51,451 bases of DNA from Candidatus Helarchaeota archaeon (GTDB lineage Archaea > Asgardarchaeota > Lokiarchaeia > Helarchaeales > HEL-GB-A), in NCBI GenBank assembly GCA_013375455.1, contig JABXJT010000032.1, positions 1 through 51,451 on the forward strand, read 5' to 3'. Below the pieces are notes generated by a model that searched no databases, was not told where the DNA came from, and worked only from the letters and a program-made list of their open reading frames with translations. The position numbers and the translations under genes are program-made. Below are positions 1-7,600 of the stretch, in pieces. The stretch's first letter is position 1, and each line of letters starts with the position of its first letter.

Positions 1-460
1 AATGGAGATAACTGATGAGATTCATAAATTGGCAGAAGGAGTAGGAGAAGAATTAGCAAAAAAAGGTGTCATACTAATTTGTGGGGGGAAAGGAGGTGTG
101 ATGCAGGCAGCTTGTAAAGGAGTTCATAAGGAAAATGGGATATCGGTTGGAATTTTGCCTAGTATTTTACCATCTGAAGCCAATAAATACGTAAAGATCA
201 AGATTCCGACAAATTTGGGAGAGGACAGAAACTATATAATCATTCAATCAGTACACGCTGTAATTTGCATTAGTGGGGCGGTTGGTACAAAAATGGAAGC
301 TGAATATGCATTAAAACGGAAGGTTCCACTGATAACAATTCCTAAGAGTGGAGGAACTTCTGAAGAGATTTCTAAAGAATTTCCAGACCGAGTTATTGTG
401 GCTGAAAATGCTGAAGATGCCGTTAAAAAGGCATTAGAAGCAATTAAAGGATCAAATTAA
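1..460 (+). CDS. LOG/TIGR00725-like nucleotide-binding protein, 5' end cut off
   Basis: The visible 152 residues carry a GGKGGVM glycine loop near residue 28 and a later GAVGTKMEAEYAL stretch. Both are typical of the TIGR00725/LOG (lysine-decarboxylase-like Rossmann) superfamily, whose members bind a nucleotide or nucleotide-like phosphate. Family members normally begin with a strand and a G-S-rich turn about 10-15 residues before the first helix. Here the sequence opens directly in that helix, so the ATG at position 2 is probably internal and the real start lies left of the window. The C-terminus is complete. The stop overlaps the convergent polynucleotide kinase gene by 4 bases. The substrate is not predictable; some LOG proteins are cytokinin-type phosphoribohydrolases, but TIGR00725 members are mostly uncharacterised. 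Confidence 0.75.
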   Translation, partial: MEITDEIHKLAEGVGEELAKKGVILICGGKGGVMQAACKGVHKENGISVGILPSILPSEANKYVKIKIPTNLGEDRNYIIIQSVHAVICISGAVGTKMEAEYALKRKVPLITIPKSGGTSEEISKEFPDRVIVAENAEDAVKKALEAIKGSN

Positions 461-1749
461 AAAGAAAGGTTTTGATCCAGGATTTCTTGACCTGTTTTCG
501 TGATTTTAAGGAAGCCGTATTGGAGAACCTTAATATCTTCCTTAACAGGCGTGAAGATTCGAATCGTATCCGATTCATAAGAAATATTCTCAATCAACCC
601 AATCCCGAGCGTTTTTAATTTCTCATCTAACAAGCCTACTATGAGACCTTTCTTATCATTTTTATCGATGATACGAATTTCATTAACCCTATAATCTCCT
701 CTGAGCTGTTTTATTTTATCCTTATTATAAAAGGAGGAGGATCGTTTAACTAGAAATATCGCATCTACAGCCTTTTCAGCATAAATAAAATCACATTCAA
801 GAGTTTTTTCAACCTTATTCCATTCTGCTTCAAGTAATCTTTTACCGCTTCTAAAAAAAGTATTCTCAAATGTTAAAAATCGTAAGTCTAAGGTACGAGA
901 AACCGCATTTTTGAAGTAATTATTAAATTTGCTTTCCCGTAGGAATTTTCGAGTCTTTGAATTTCGAAGTTCAATATGAGGATAAACGGATAATTTCTCA
1001 ACCAGAATGACGGATTGAAATGGTTTTAATAAATGCTCAATTTCATCTTCTTTTTCGAGCGCCACGAGAACATCGGGCTCTAGCGTCCGAATTTTTGCAG
1101 CTTTATAGGCACGCGCTGCCCCGCCGAAGACCCAGCCGGTCGTATCTATTAAAATGATATCTGCCACGTTAAGCGCATGATCCACTAATTCTCTAGCGCC
1201 TGTCAGAATCTGTAGCATTCTCCCAATTGGAGAAGTTTTTCCAATAAATACCATTCGATTAAGAGGTATATCACTCAATTTCAAGATGGGGTTGTTCAAG
1301 AGACCCAAGGTGATCGTGCAAGGCGGGCCTATATCTTGCTGCCCCATATCTAAGTCGAGAACTGCGACTCGTTTGCCTTGATTCAAGAAATGATTTGCTA
1401 AATAGCATACTACCGTGGATTTTCCAGTATCCATTTGTCCAAGTACCATAATTCTTGCGGGTGTTGGAATAAAACCAATTCGTTGGGCGGCGGTCTTACG
1501 GTCTGGTGGTATTAGTGGCTCTTCTGAAATGATATATTGTAAATCCGTGCCTATTAATTCTAATTTGGATTGACTCTTTGCTTCAAATGGATATTGTTTT
1601 CCTGATTTAACGATGAATTCTTGGTTTGAACTGACATCGATTCCAAGAAGGGAAAGTTCCCCGTCGATAATACGGACTTTAGCGGGTCCTGTAACTTGAA
1701 TCCCTTGTCCTGCTTCCAGATCTAGATTCATCCATTTATCCTTCTTCAA
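457..1749 (-). CDS. Clp1/Grc3-type polynucleotide 5'-hydroxyl kinase
   Basis: This 430-residue protein fits the archaeal COG1341 family, which phosphorylates the 5'-OH end of RNA or DNA using ATP or GTP. A beta-rich N-terminal part of about 95 residues precedes the P-loop GQMDTGKS (104-111). A DLDMGQQDIGPP segment follows at 132-143 and matches the D-x-D-x-G-Q signature of Clp1/Grc3 kinases. The C-terminal 150 residues would form the family's variable C-terminal domain. The TTG start at 1749 directly abuts the TAA stop of the upstream phosphoribosyltransferase gene, so the two are probably co-transcribed and translationally coupled. An in-frame ATG at 1731 is an alternative start that would remove six residues. 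The likely role is RNA end processing or repair, as for archaeal relatives; the actual substrate cannot be read from sequence. Confidence 0.85.
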   Translation of the reverse strand: MKKDKWMNLDLEAGQGIQVTGPAKVRIIDGELSLLGIDVSSNQEFIVKSGKQYPFEAKSQSKLELIGTDLQYIISEEPLIPPDRKTAAQRIGFIPTPARIMVLGQMDTGKSTVVCYLANHFLNQGKRVAVLDLDMGQQDIGPPCTITLGLLNNPILKLSDIPLNRMVFIGKTSPIGRMLQILTGARELVDHALNVADIILIDTTGWVFGGAARAYKAAKIRTLEPDVLVALEKEDEIEHLLKPFQSVILVEKLSVYPHIELRNSKTRKFLRESKFNNYFKNAVSRTLDLRFLTFENTFFRSGKRLLEAEWNKVEKTLECDFIYAEKAVDAIFLVKRSSSFYNKDKIKQLRGDYRVNEIRIIDKNDKKGLIVGLLDEKLKTLGIGLIENISYESDTIRIFTPVKEDIKVLQYGFLKITKTGQEILDQNLSF

Positions 1750-2418
1750 TTAAATATCCATTGACCGAACTTCTTCCAAAATTCCACGAACTTCATCAAT
1801 TTCTAAATCATACCAATTTTTATAGGCATCTGCTACAGCAAACCAAAGCGTATCACGAATATTGGGGCATATGAGATCATCGACAAGAGGCGCCACGCGT
1901 TCAACGGAGCTTCGGGGGGCCGTGGGGACTGCTACTACGATCTTCTCTGGATCAAACTTTTTGATACTGTTAACGGCTGCAAGCATCGTGAATCCCGAGG
2001 CTAAGCCATCATCCACTAGTATGGCTACTTTATTTTTTAGGTCGAATTCTTGCGATTCGATTCCATATCTTTTCAGGCGCTCCTCAATTTGCTTTAACGT
2101 TTTTGAAGCCTGCCTTTGTATCTGCTCCTCGTTCAACCCAATTCGAGCTACTAGCATTTCATTTAGTATAATCGTCCCATCTAAAGTAATAGCTCCGAAT
2201 CCAGCTTCAGTATTGTAGGGAATTTGTATCTTCCGAACAATAAGCAATTGAAATTCCACATTTGGATTTCTTTTACGAAAGTTCTTGAAGATGGGGAAAG
2301 CAACAGGGACACCTCCATTAGGAATCGCGAGAATGGTCACGTTTTCCTTTGTATATGGTTTTAATAACTCTGCTAGCGTTTCTCCAGCACTTCTTCTATC
2401 TCGAAACACGCAATTCAC
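1750..2418 (-). CDS. predicted phosphoribosyltransferase (COG1926 type)
   Basis: The 222-residue protein has the type I phosphoribosyltransferase core. It contains an early R-x-x-A-G-x-x-L segment, the AIPNGGVPVA loop (31-40) and the PRPP-binding motif VDDGLASGFTM (135-145). This arrangement matches COG1926 proteins, stand-alone phosphoribosyltransferases of unknown base specificity common in archaea. It starts at a GTG (2418-2416) just after the AT-rich divergent region shared with the HAD gene. Its TAA stop touches the start of the polynucleotide kinase gene, suggesting a two-gene unit. A salvage or nucleotide-end metabolism role is plausible, but no substrate can be assigned. Confidence 0.85.
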   Translation of the reverse strand: MNCVFRDRRSAGETLAELLKPYTKENVTILAIPNGGVPVAFPIFKNFRKRNPNVEFQLLIVRKIQIPYNTEAGFGAITLDGTIILNEMLVARIGLNEEQIQRQASKTLKQIEERLKRYGIESQEFDLKNKVAILVDDGLASGFTMLAAVNSIKKFDPEKIVVAVPTAPRSSVERVAPLVDDLICPNIRDTLWFAVADAYKNWYDLEIDEVRGILEEVRSMDI

Positions 2419-2471
2419 TCTACAATTGATTTATTCCCATTAAAAATATAATATATATTTTAAAATAAGCG

Positions 2472-2483
2472 TATTTTAAATAA
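2472..2483 (+). promoter_or_regulatory. TATA-like box upstream of the HAD gene
   Basis: The AT-rich element TATTTTAAATAA lies about 27-38 bases before the ATG at 2510. That is the spacing expected for an archaeal TATA box serving a leaderless or nearly leaderless transcript. The 91-base divergent gap is strongly AT-rich, and a second run at about 2444-2462 could serve the minus-strand phosphoribosyltransferase gene. This rests on position and composition only. Confidence 0.4.
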
Positions 2484-2509
2484 TTATAGTAACCGAAAAG
2501 TGGTCACCT

Positions 2510-3211
2510 ATGATAAAAGCTACGGTTTTCGACTTAGATGACACGTTGTATAACTCAACGGAACTGTCAACCCATGCGCGGCGAAGTGCCATCCGAGCTA
2601 TGATCGCGTTAGGGTTACCTGCGACATTTGATGAGGCATATCAAGTCCTCTCAGAGGTTGTCAAAGAATATGGGAGTAATTATAATTACCATTTCGACCA
2701 AATGTTGAAAAGATTGAATGTTGAAAGCTCTAAAATGAAATTATTTATAGCAGCGGGGATGATTGCCTATCACGATGTAAAATTTGCAAGCATGCGTCCC
2801 TTTCATGATGTCATCCCCACTTTCATCGAACTACGAAAGAGTGAAATAAAAATATGCGTGTTGTCAGATGGTGATGCAATCAAACAATATGAAAAAATCC
2901 TGCGATTACGCCTTCAAGACTTTTTAGACGATATTATCATTTCAGAAGAAGTTGGAATTCGAAAACCAAACCCTAAATTATTTGAGCTCCCCCTACAGCG
3001 ATTTAAGATTAAGCCTCAAGAAGCTATCTACATCGGAGATAACTACGAACGGGACATCGTGCCTTGTAAGCGGTTGGGTATCTGGACAGTCTTAATTCAT
3101 CGGGGAGGAAAGCACGACCAGCCTAGCTTTAGTGATAAGGAGACTGCTCCAGATTACGAGTTGTCCAATTTAAAAGATTTAATTTCCATTATTAAAGAAT
3201 TAAATCAATAA
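2510..3211 (+). CDS. HAD-superfamily hydrolase (subfamily IA phosphatase-like)
   Basis: All four HAD motifs are visible in 233 residues. Motif I is DLDDT with the nucleophile Asp8 and Asp10, motif II is the LSDGD segment, the motif III lysine is in RKPNPKLF, and motif IV is IGDNYERD. A helical cap of about 80 residues follows motif I, as in subfamily I enzymes. The protein should be a soluble Mg-dependent phosphatase acting on a small phosphorylated metabolite. Cap-dependent specificity is not readable. The ATG at 2510 has no SD but sits at a suitable distance from a TATA-like box. The gene is followed after 24 bases by a small gene with a strong SD, so the two may form one unit. Confidence 0.88.
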   Translation: MIKATVFDLDDTLYNSTELSTHARRSAIRAMIALGLPATFDEAYQVLSEVVKEYGSNYNYHFDQMLKRLNVESSKMKLFIAAGMIAYHDVKFASMRPFHDVIPTFIELRKSEIKICVLSDGDAIKQYEKILRLRLQDFLDDIIISEEVGIRKPNPKLFELPLQRFKIKPQEAIYIGDNYERDIVPCKRLGIWTVLIHRGGKHDQPSFSDKETAPDYELSNLKDLISIIKELNQ

Positions 3212-3220
3212 AATGATTTC

Positions 3221-3226
3221 AGGAGG
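3221..3226 (+). promoter_or_regulatory. Shine-Dalgarno site fixing the start of the 122-residue protein
   Basis: AGGAGG lies nine bases before the ATG at 3236. It favours this ATG over the in-frame GTG at 3227, which begins immediately next to the SD and has no usable spacing. Confidence 0.7.
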
Positions 3227-3235
3227 GTGTTTTTG

Positions 3236-3604
3236 ATGGTTAAATTAATTAGATTGCGATCGGTTGCAAATAATGCAGTGCGTCCTTCAAATTGGGCTAC
3301 AGGGGATGTGCGTTTTGACCCATTCGAGCATATCAGACCAAGAGGAACTTTTATCGTAGATTTAATTACAGGAACTATAACTTGGGAAACCGATGATGGA
3401 AAAGAAAAATTAGTTAGCGACGATGATGTCGAAAATTATTACAAAGCAATGGCTCAATGGTTTCACCAAGCCTTGGAAAAAGAAGAAATTCCATTAGACG
3501 TGATCGAGAGTGCGATCATTAAGATTACTCCTGATGAGAAACAGTGCATCATCGTTGCAGATGGAAAAACTTTCGAATCAAGGAAAATGGCTATGGGACC
3601 TTAA
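3236..3604 (+). CDS. conserved-looking small protein of unknown function
   Basis: This is a 122-residue soluble protein that I do not recognise. The ATG at 3236 is chosen because AGGAGG stands nine bases before it. The sequence begins MVKLIRLRSVANN and is followed by predicted short strands and a helix (about residues 60-80). It is acidic in the middle (DDGKEKLVSDDDVEN) and has no transmembrane segment, cysteine cluster or nucleotide loop. It lies 24 bases after the HAD phosphatase on the same strand. Its last 14 bases overlap the 3' end of the convergent amidohydrolase gene. The strong SD and sensible codons support a real gene. Confidence 0.65.
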   Translation: MVKLIRLRSVANNAVRPSNWATGDVRFDPFEHIRPRGTFIVDLITGTITWETDDGKEKLVSDDDVENYYKAMAQWFHQALEKEEIPLDVIESAIIKITPDEKQCIIVADGKTFESRKMAMGP

Positions 3605-4925
3605 TTTCATCATGGACTAAATACCCATCACGAATCACAGCAGCCACATCTTTCACTGTCTCTATTTTTTCAAGTGGATTTCCTCGAAGCAATACGATAT
3701 CAGCAATTTTATTTGGTTCTAGACGGCCTAATTCGGGCATGTCTATCACATCAGCTGCAACGCAAGTGGCGGCTTTGAGTGCATCAAGGTTGGTCATTCC
3801 TGCTTGAACCATATCTTTAAGTTCCCAATGGGGTATCCCTGAAGGTACTGAGATGCCTGAATCGGTTGCATAGACGATTTTTACACCAGCATCTAATGAT
3901 TTTTTGAGATTTGCTCTCATAAATTTCGGGGCAGAATTTAGATAATTTCGGGACATAATCCTTAAAGGTTCACCGCCAGAGCGAATCGCTTGACACATTT
4001 TCTGTAAGAATTGGATGGATTTCTTTTCAAATCTTTTAGGTTCCTGTTGGATTAACGCCTCTAATTCATCCCCGTGATAAACAAAACTGTATGCCGTGAA
4101 GGTTGTGGAGTTTGAAACCCCACGTTGTACCAAATTTTTAATTTCTCCATCACTCAGATGCTCATCTGTGGTCAAGTGCTCTAATGAATCGAACGGAATG
4201 TCTGTTTTTAAAAGCTCCTGAAGATCCTTTCGGTAAGTATGATGGATTCCAACAGGTATATTATGAAAATGTGCGCGTTCCACAATTGCACGAATTATAG
4301 AGAGTGAGATTATGGGGATTTTGGTACGTTCGTCATCATATTCCTCTGATTGGTACATGACTTTAATTATCCGGGCGCCTGCTGCCACAACCTTGTCTAC
4401 CATTTCTTGAGCGTGTTTCTCATTTTTACAGTCAATTCTTATCAGACCAGCGAACCATCTTATGTAAAAAGGAACTCGAGGCACGTAATGAGGATATCCG
4501 CCCTTTACGGTAAACATAGGACCTGCATATATTATTCGAGGCGATTGAATCTTAAATCTGGCAGCTCTTCGGCTATAACTACGGATTAATTTGGTAGCAC
4601 TTCCCATATCTCTAATTGTCGTAACTCCACTACGAAGATAATAGGCTAAATTATTGCGTTGCTGTCTAAAGATCCATCTTAAATCAAAAATGCTTGGTAG
4701 ATCTTCATTAACAAAGCCGAGTGAATGAACGTGAGTGTCAATCAATCCTGGGATCGCATATAAGCCCGTACCATTTAGATAATCCTCTGGTGGTGTTCCT
4801 TTTGAGAGTTTGATAGAAAAAATAATTCCTTTTTCAATTTGAATATCACAATCCTCGATAGCTTCTCCCGATTCGGGATTTATTATTGTAACAGAATGGA
4901 TTCCTTTAATTTCGCGGTATCTCAT
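3591..4925 (-). CDS. metal-dependent amidohydrolase, prolidase/imidazolonepropionase-like (COG1228)
   Basis: The 444-residue enzyme keeps the complete metal-site set of the amidohydrolase superfamily. It has H65-x-H67 in GLIDTHVH, a candidate bridging lysine K188 in IIKVM, histidines in GIHHT (228/229), H250 in SLEH and D355 in YATDSG. An N-terminal beta-sandwich strand set and a C-terminal LGRLEPNKIADIVLL segment complete the classic fold. Related enzymes hydrolyse dipeptides such as Xaa-Pro, N-acyl amino acids or cyclic amides. The ATG overlaps the stop of the upstream SIS gene by four bases (ATGA), so the two products are probably made together. With the PfkB and SIS genes it may release or process the amine half of a sugar-amine substrate, which is inference. 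No signal peptide is present, so it is cytoplasmic. Confidence 0.85.
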   Translation of the reverse strand: MRYREIKGIHSVTIINPESGEAIEDCDIQIEKGIIFSIKLSKGTPPEDYLNGTGLYAIPGLIDTHVHSLGFVNEDLPSIFDLRWIFRQQRNNLAYYLRSGVTTIRDMGSATKLIRSYSRRAARFKIQSPRIIYAGPMFTVKGGYPHYVPRVPFYIRWFAGLIRIDCKNEKHAQEMVDKVVAAGARIIKVMYQSEEYDDERTKIPIISLSIIRAIVERAHFHNIPVGIHHTYRKDLQELLKTDIPFDSLEHLTTDEHLSDGEIKNLVQRGVSNSTTFTAYSFVYHGDELEALIQQEPKRFEKKSIQFLQKMCQAIRSGGEPLRIMSRNYLNSAPKFMRANLKKSLDAGVKIVYATDSGISVPSGIPHWELKDMVQAGMTNLDALKAATCVAADVIDMPELGRLEPNKIADIVLLRGNPLEKIETVKDVAAVIRDGYLVHDEIKVP

Positions 4926-5998
4926 TCTTCACTCACAACTTTTGTTAACAATTTTGGATTATCTGGATCGTAGCCTTTGTTTTTAGCGATATCATGAACT
5001 AGTATTTGACAAGGAACGATATTAATGAGGGGACTCAATTCTTCATGAAGATGAGGCATTTTAATCAAAAATTCGTATGGCAAATCTTGTTCAGGAGTGA
5101 TCCCAAGAATGGATGTATGGCGTTGTTTCACTACTTCCAAGAGAGAATTAACAGAATTGAATCGCGTGCTGGTTGAATGTGGAATAATGCCTAAAATCAT
5201 TGTATATTCATCCGCTAAGGTTATTGGACCGTGGCGGAATTCAGGAGCACTATATGCTTCTGCAGTAATTCGCGCCCCTTCTTTTAATTTTAATGCCGCT
5301 TCCATTGCAGTTGCATAATCAGGACCCGAACCTAAGATAAAAGCATGTTTTGCAAAGCGGTAGCAAGGCGACATCTCTTTAATGGTGGTTTTTAAAGGTG
5401 TCATCATTTTAGTTATTTCTGTAGGAACGTTTTTTAAGGAATTCAACAACTCTTTCAAATATGATGATTCTATATCGCTATTGAAGTTGCCCATAGTGAT
5501 TGCTAATCGTATCAATGCAGCTATTTGTGCCATGTACGTCTTTGTTGCCATAACACTCAATTCTTCTCCTGTAATTAAGGGAAGAACCATTGAGCATGTT
5601 TTTGCTAAAGGGCTCTCTGGATGTGCAGTGACGGCAATTGATGAAATGTTTCTAGATTCAGCAAACTTGGCAGCGGCCACGGTTCCAGGACTTTCTCCAC
5701 TCTGCGAGATTGATATGAGTAAATGGCGTTTTTCCTTCAAAATCGGTTCTATTATATAGGGAAATTCGGAGGAATGGACAACCCACGTAGGAATTCCTGC
5801 CACTTGATTGAGCATGTATAGACTAGCAAATCCTGCATTGAAAGAACTCCCACTGCCCGTGAGTACGATTAATTCTGGTTTTAATTTATTAATTTTTTCA
5901 GCGATTTCATCAAATATTTGAGAATTTTCAATGGTTTTCTGGATGACTCGTGGTTGTTCCTCAATTTCTTTTAACGTTAAATGACCTATTTGACTCAT
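4922..5998 (-). CDS. double-SIS-domain sugar isomerase/deglycase (AgaS/FrlB/GlmS-C type)
   Basis: Two sugar-isomerase (SIS) domains fill the 358 residues. The first (about 28-165) has LTGSGSSFNAG and SISQSGESPGT, the phosphate-binding loop of GlmS-type isomerases. The second (about 205-340) has LGSGPDYATAMEAALKLKE and EAYSAPEFRHGP, close to the catalytic segment of GlmS and AgaS. There is no glutaminase domain, so this is not a glucosamine-6-phosphate synthase. COG2222 members include amino-sugar deaminase/isomerases and fructoselysine-6-phosphate deglycases. A PfkB sugar kinase lies directly upstream and an amidohydrolase overlaps downstream by four bases. The set therefore fits phosphorylation, deglycation or isomerisation, and processing of an amino-sugar or Amadori compound. 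The exact substrate is unknown. Confidence 0.85.
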   Translation of the reverse strand: MSQIGHLTLKEIEEQPRVIQKTIENSQIFDEIAEKINKLKPELIVLTGSGSSFNAGFASLYMLNQVAGIPTWVVHSSEFPYIIEPILKEKRHLLISISQSGESPGTVAAAKFAESRNISSIAVTAHPESPLAKTCSMVLPLITGEELSVMATKTYMAQIAALIRLAITMGNFNSDIESSYLKELLNSLKNVPTEITKMMTPLKTTIKEMSPCYRFAKHAFILGSGPDYATAMEAALKLKEGARITAEAYSAPEFRHGPITLADEYTMILGIIPHSTSTRFNSVNSLLEVVKQRHTSILGITPEQDLPYEFLIKMPHLHEELSPLINIVPCQILVHDIAKNKGYDPDNPKLLTKVVSEE

Positions 5999-6033
5999 TT
6001 TCAGCTAATTTCCTTGCGCATGTATGATAATAA

Positions 6034-6966
6034 TTAATCATCATTTGATTTAATGAAATTTTCAACCTCAATGAAAGCGGGATACGGAGTTGTCCGGTCA
6101 CTTAAATGGATGGCCGCACACGCATTTGAGAATTTTCCAATTTTTTCGAGTGGCCATTTCTGGAGGTACCCATAGATGAATGCTGCATTGAAAATATCGC
6201 CCGTTCCCGTAGGATTATTTAATTGTACCTTGTAACTTGGAACATGGACAGACTTTTCTGTCGTATAGATCTTACAACCCTTCGCTCCATAATGTAATCC
6301 AATCATTTTAATGCCCTTTTCCAATATCAGGGAGGCGCCTTCATCCATTTTAGCTTGCGTCAAGCCCTCTAATTCCTTATTATTGAGAAATAAAATATCA
6401 CAAAATTCCAGACACTCATAGACACTATCCCGGCTTTTTGGCGACCAATCATCAGGATCCCATCCTATATCTAAGGAGGTCGTTAAATTTTTCTCTCTCG
6501 CGATTTGAAATAATCGTCTGGTTCCAGATCCTTTCAGCTTGGGAGCCCACCAATAACCTGCGCGATGGAGATGTTGCCCTTCAATTAATTCCAAATTAAT
6601 ATCCTCAAACGAAAGAAGCGCGTTTGCACCAAAATCGGAAAGAAATATGCGAGTCCCATCCTCGTAGGTTATGGCAAACGTAATTGCGCTTTGAGTTTCT
6701 TTAAAACAATTGTGAAAATCAACTTTATTCTCTTCTAGAATATCTATAAGCCATTTACTAATTGGATCGGAACTTAAAGCACCGATTAACCTTGTTTTTA
6801 ACCCTAACTTGGATGTTGCCATCGCACAATTCCCAGCATTTCCACCAAGGGCGAGAGAAAACTTGGTACCAACTTCAACATCTTTTTGTTTCACGATATC
6901 TGTTGATAACGGGCTGGTAATGATATCGATGTTAATATCGCCAATTGCTACCACATCAGGAACCAT
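6034..6966 (-). CDS. PfkB/ribokinase-family carbohydrate kinase
   Basis: The 310 residues show the ribokinase-family signatures. The N-terminal GGNAGNCAMATSKLG glycine motif is at 41-55. The C-terminal NPTGTGDIFNAAF has the catalytic base Asp257 and an anion-hole GTGD in place of the usual GAGD. DxNxxE-like features appear in LFLNNKELEGL. It would phosphorylate a sugar or nucleoside hydroxyl with ATP in the cytoplasm. It sits 35 bases before the SIS gene on the same strand. This kinase-SIS pairing recalls FrlD/FrlB, the fructoselysine kinase and deglycase pair, but general sugar or nucleoside kinases of this family look the same, so specificity is left open. Confidence 0.88.
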   Translation of the reverse strand: MVPDVVAIGDINIDIITSPLSTDIVKQKDVEVGTKFSLALGGNAGNCAMATSKLGLKTRLIGALSSDPISKWLIDILEENKVDFHNCFKETQSAITFAITYEDGTRIFLSDFGANALLSFEDINLELIEGQHLHRAGYWWAPKLKGSGTRRLFQIAREKNLTTSLDIGWDPDDWSPKSRDSVYECLEFCDILFLNNKELEGLTQAKMDEGASLILEKGIKMIGLHYGAKGCKIYTTEKSVHVPSYKVQLNNPTGTGDIFNAAFIYGYLQKWPLEKIGKFSNACAAIHLSDRTTPYPAFIEVENFIKSNDD

Positions 6967-7014
6967 CTTTTCATCAACATCTTCAAGAATTTTATTAAAT
7001 CTATTAATTTATTT

Positions 7015-7551
7015 TTACATAAAATAGTTGAGAGAACTTTTATCGAAATTTTCAATCCATTCAATATGCCATCCTTTTTTAAGAACGGAACTAGATGGAA
7101 GGTAGGCAAAATAAGAAGCGCCAGTTCCTTTTGTTGCTAAAATAACGGCAGGATGTCGTGGATCCTTAAAGATTTTTTTACTGATTTCAAGAGTTACCTT
7201 CTTACATTGCGGCTCATCATAGATATTTATACATATATGTCCATCATAGCTAACTAAAGAGCTGAGATATCCATATAATAGAATATGATAAGTATAAGCC
7301 CTTACGATTTTATTGGGCTGTTTTTCAAGCAAATAACTATTTATTGGATCAAGATTTATTAGAATCGTTATATCTATCCCGCCTGCTCTCCTATCCCGTA
7401 AAATAATCCCTACATATTTTTTATACTCTGTTCCCATGGAAACTAACCCCAACCTATAACCTGATTGATGCCTTGATATTACTTCTTCAACATCATTTTT
7501 CACCTGCTCAAAAATTTCAGGGATTTCTTTTTTAAGCTCTTCTAAATTCAT
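7015..7551 (-). CDS. unknown soluble alpha/beta protein in the sugar cluster
   Basis: I do not recognise this protein of 178 residues. It begins with an amphipathic helix (NLEELKKEIPEIFEQVKNDV) and continues with alternating strands and helices. Features include GLVSMGTEYKKYVGIILRDRRAGG, an ILINLDPINSYLLEKQ segment, and a C-terminal half with HICINIYDEPQCKK and ILATKGTGASYFAYLPSSS. There is no signal peptide or membrane segment. The ATG at 7551 is preferred because GGAGG stands ten bases before it; the TTG at 7560 begins only one base after that SD. It lies between the GH63-type gene and the PfkB gene on the same strand, so it may belong to that operon, but no function can be inferred. Confidence 0.6.
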   Translation of the reverse strand: MNLEELKKEIPEIFEQVKNDVEEVISRHQSGYRLGLVSMGTEYKKYVGIILRDRRAGGIDITILINLDPINSYLLEKQPNKIVRAYTYHILLYGYLSSLVSYDGHICINIYDEPQCKKVTLEISKKIFKDPRHPAVILATKGTGASYFAYLPSSSVLKKGWHIEWIENFDKSSLNYFM

Positions 7552-7600
7552 CAAACCCAAACCTCCAAATACATATCATCGAGTATCCATTTCCCGATAA

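Noticed and set aside
1862..2218. Open frame of 118 residues on the plus strand inside the phosphoribosyltransferase gene
   Set aside because: It is a mirror of a strongly recognisable minus-strand gene, is serine- and threonine-rich as such shadows usually are, and has no SD.
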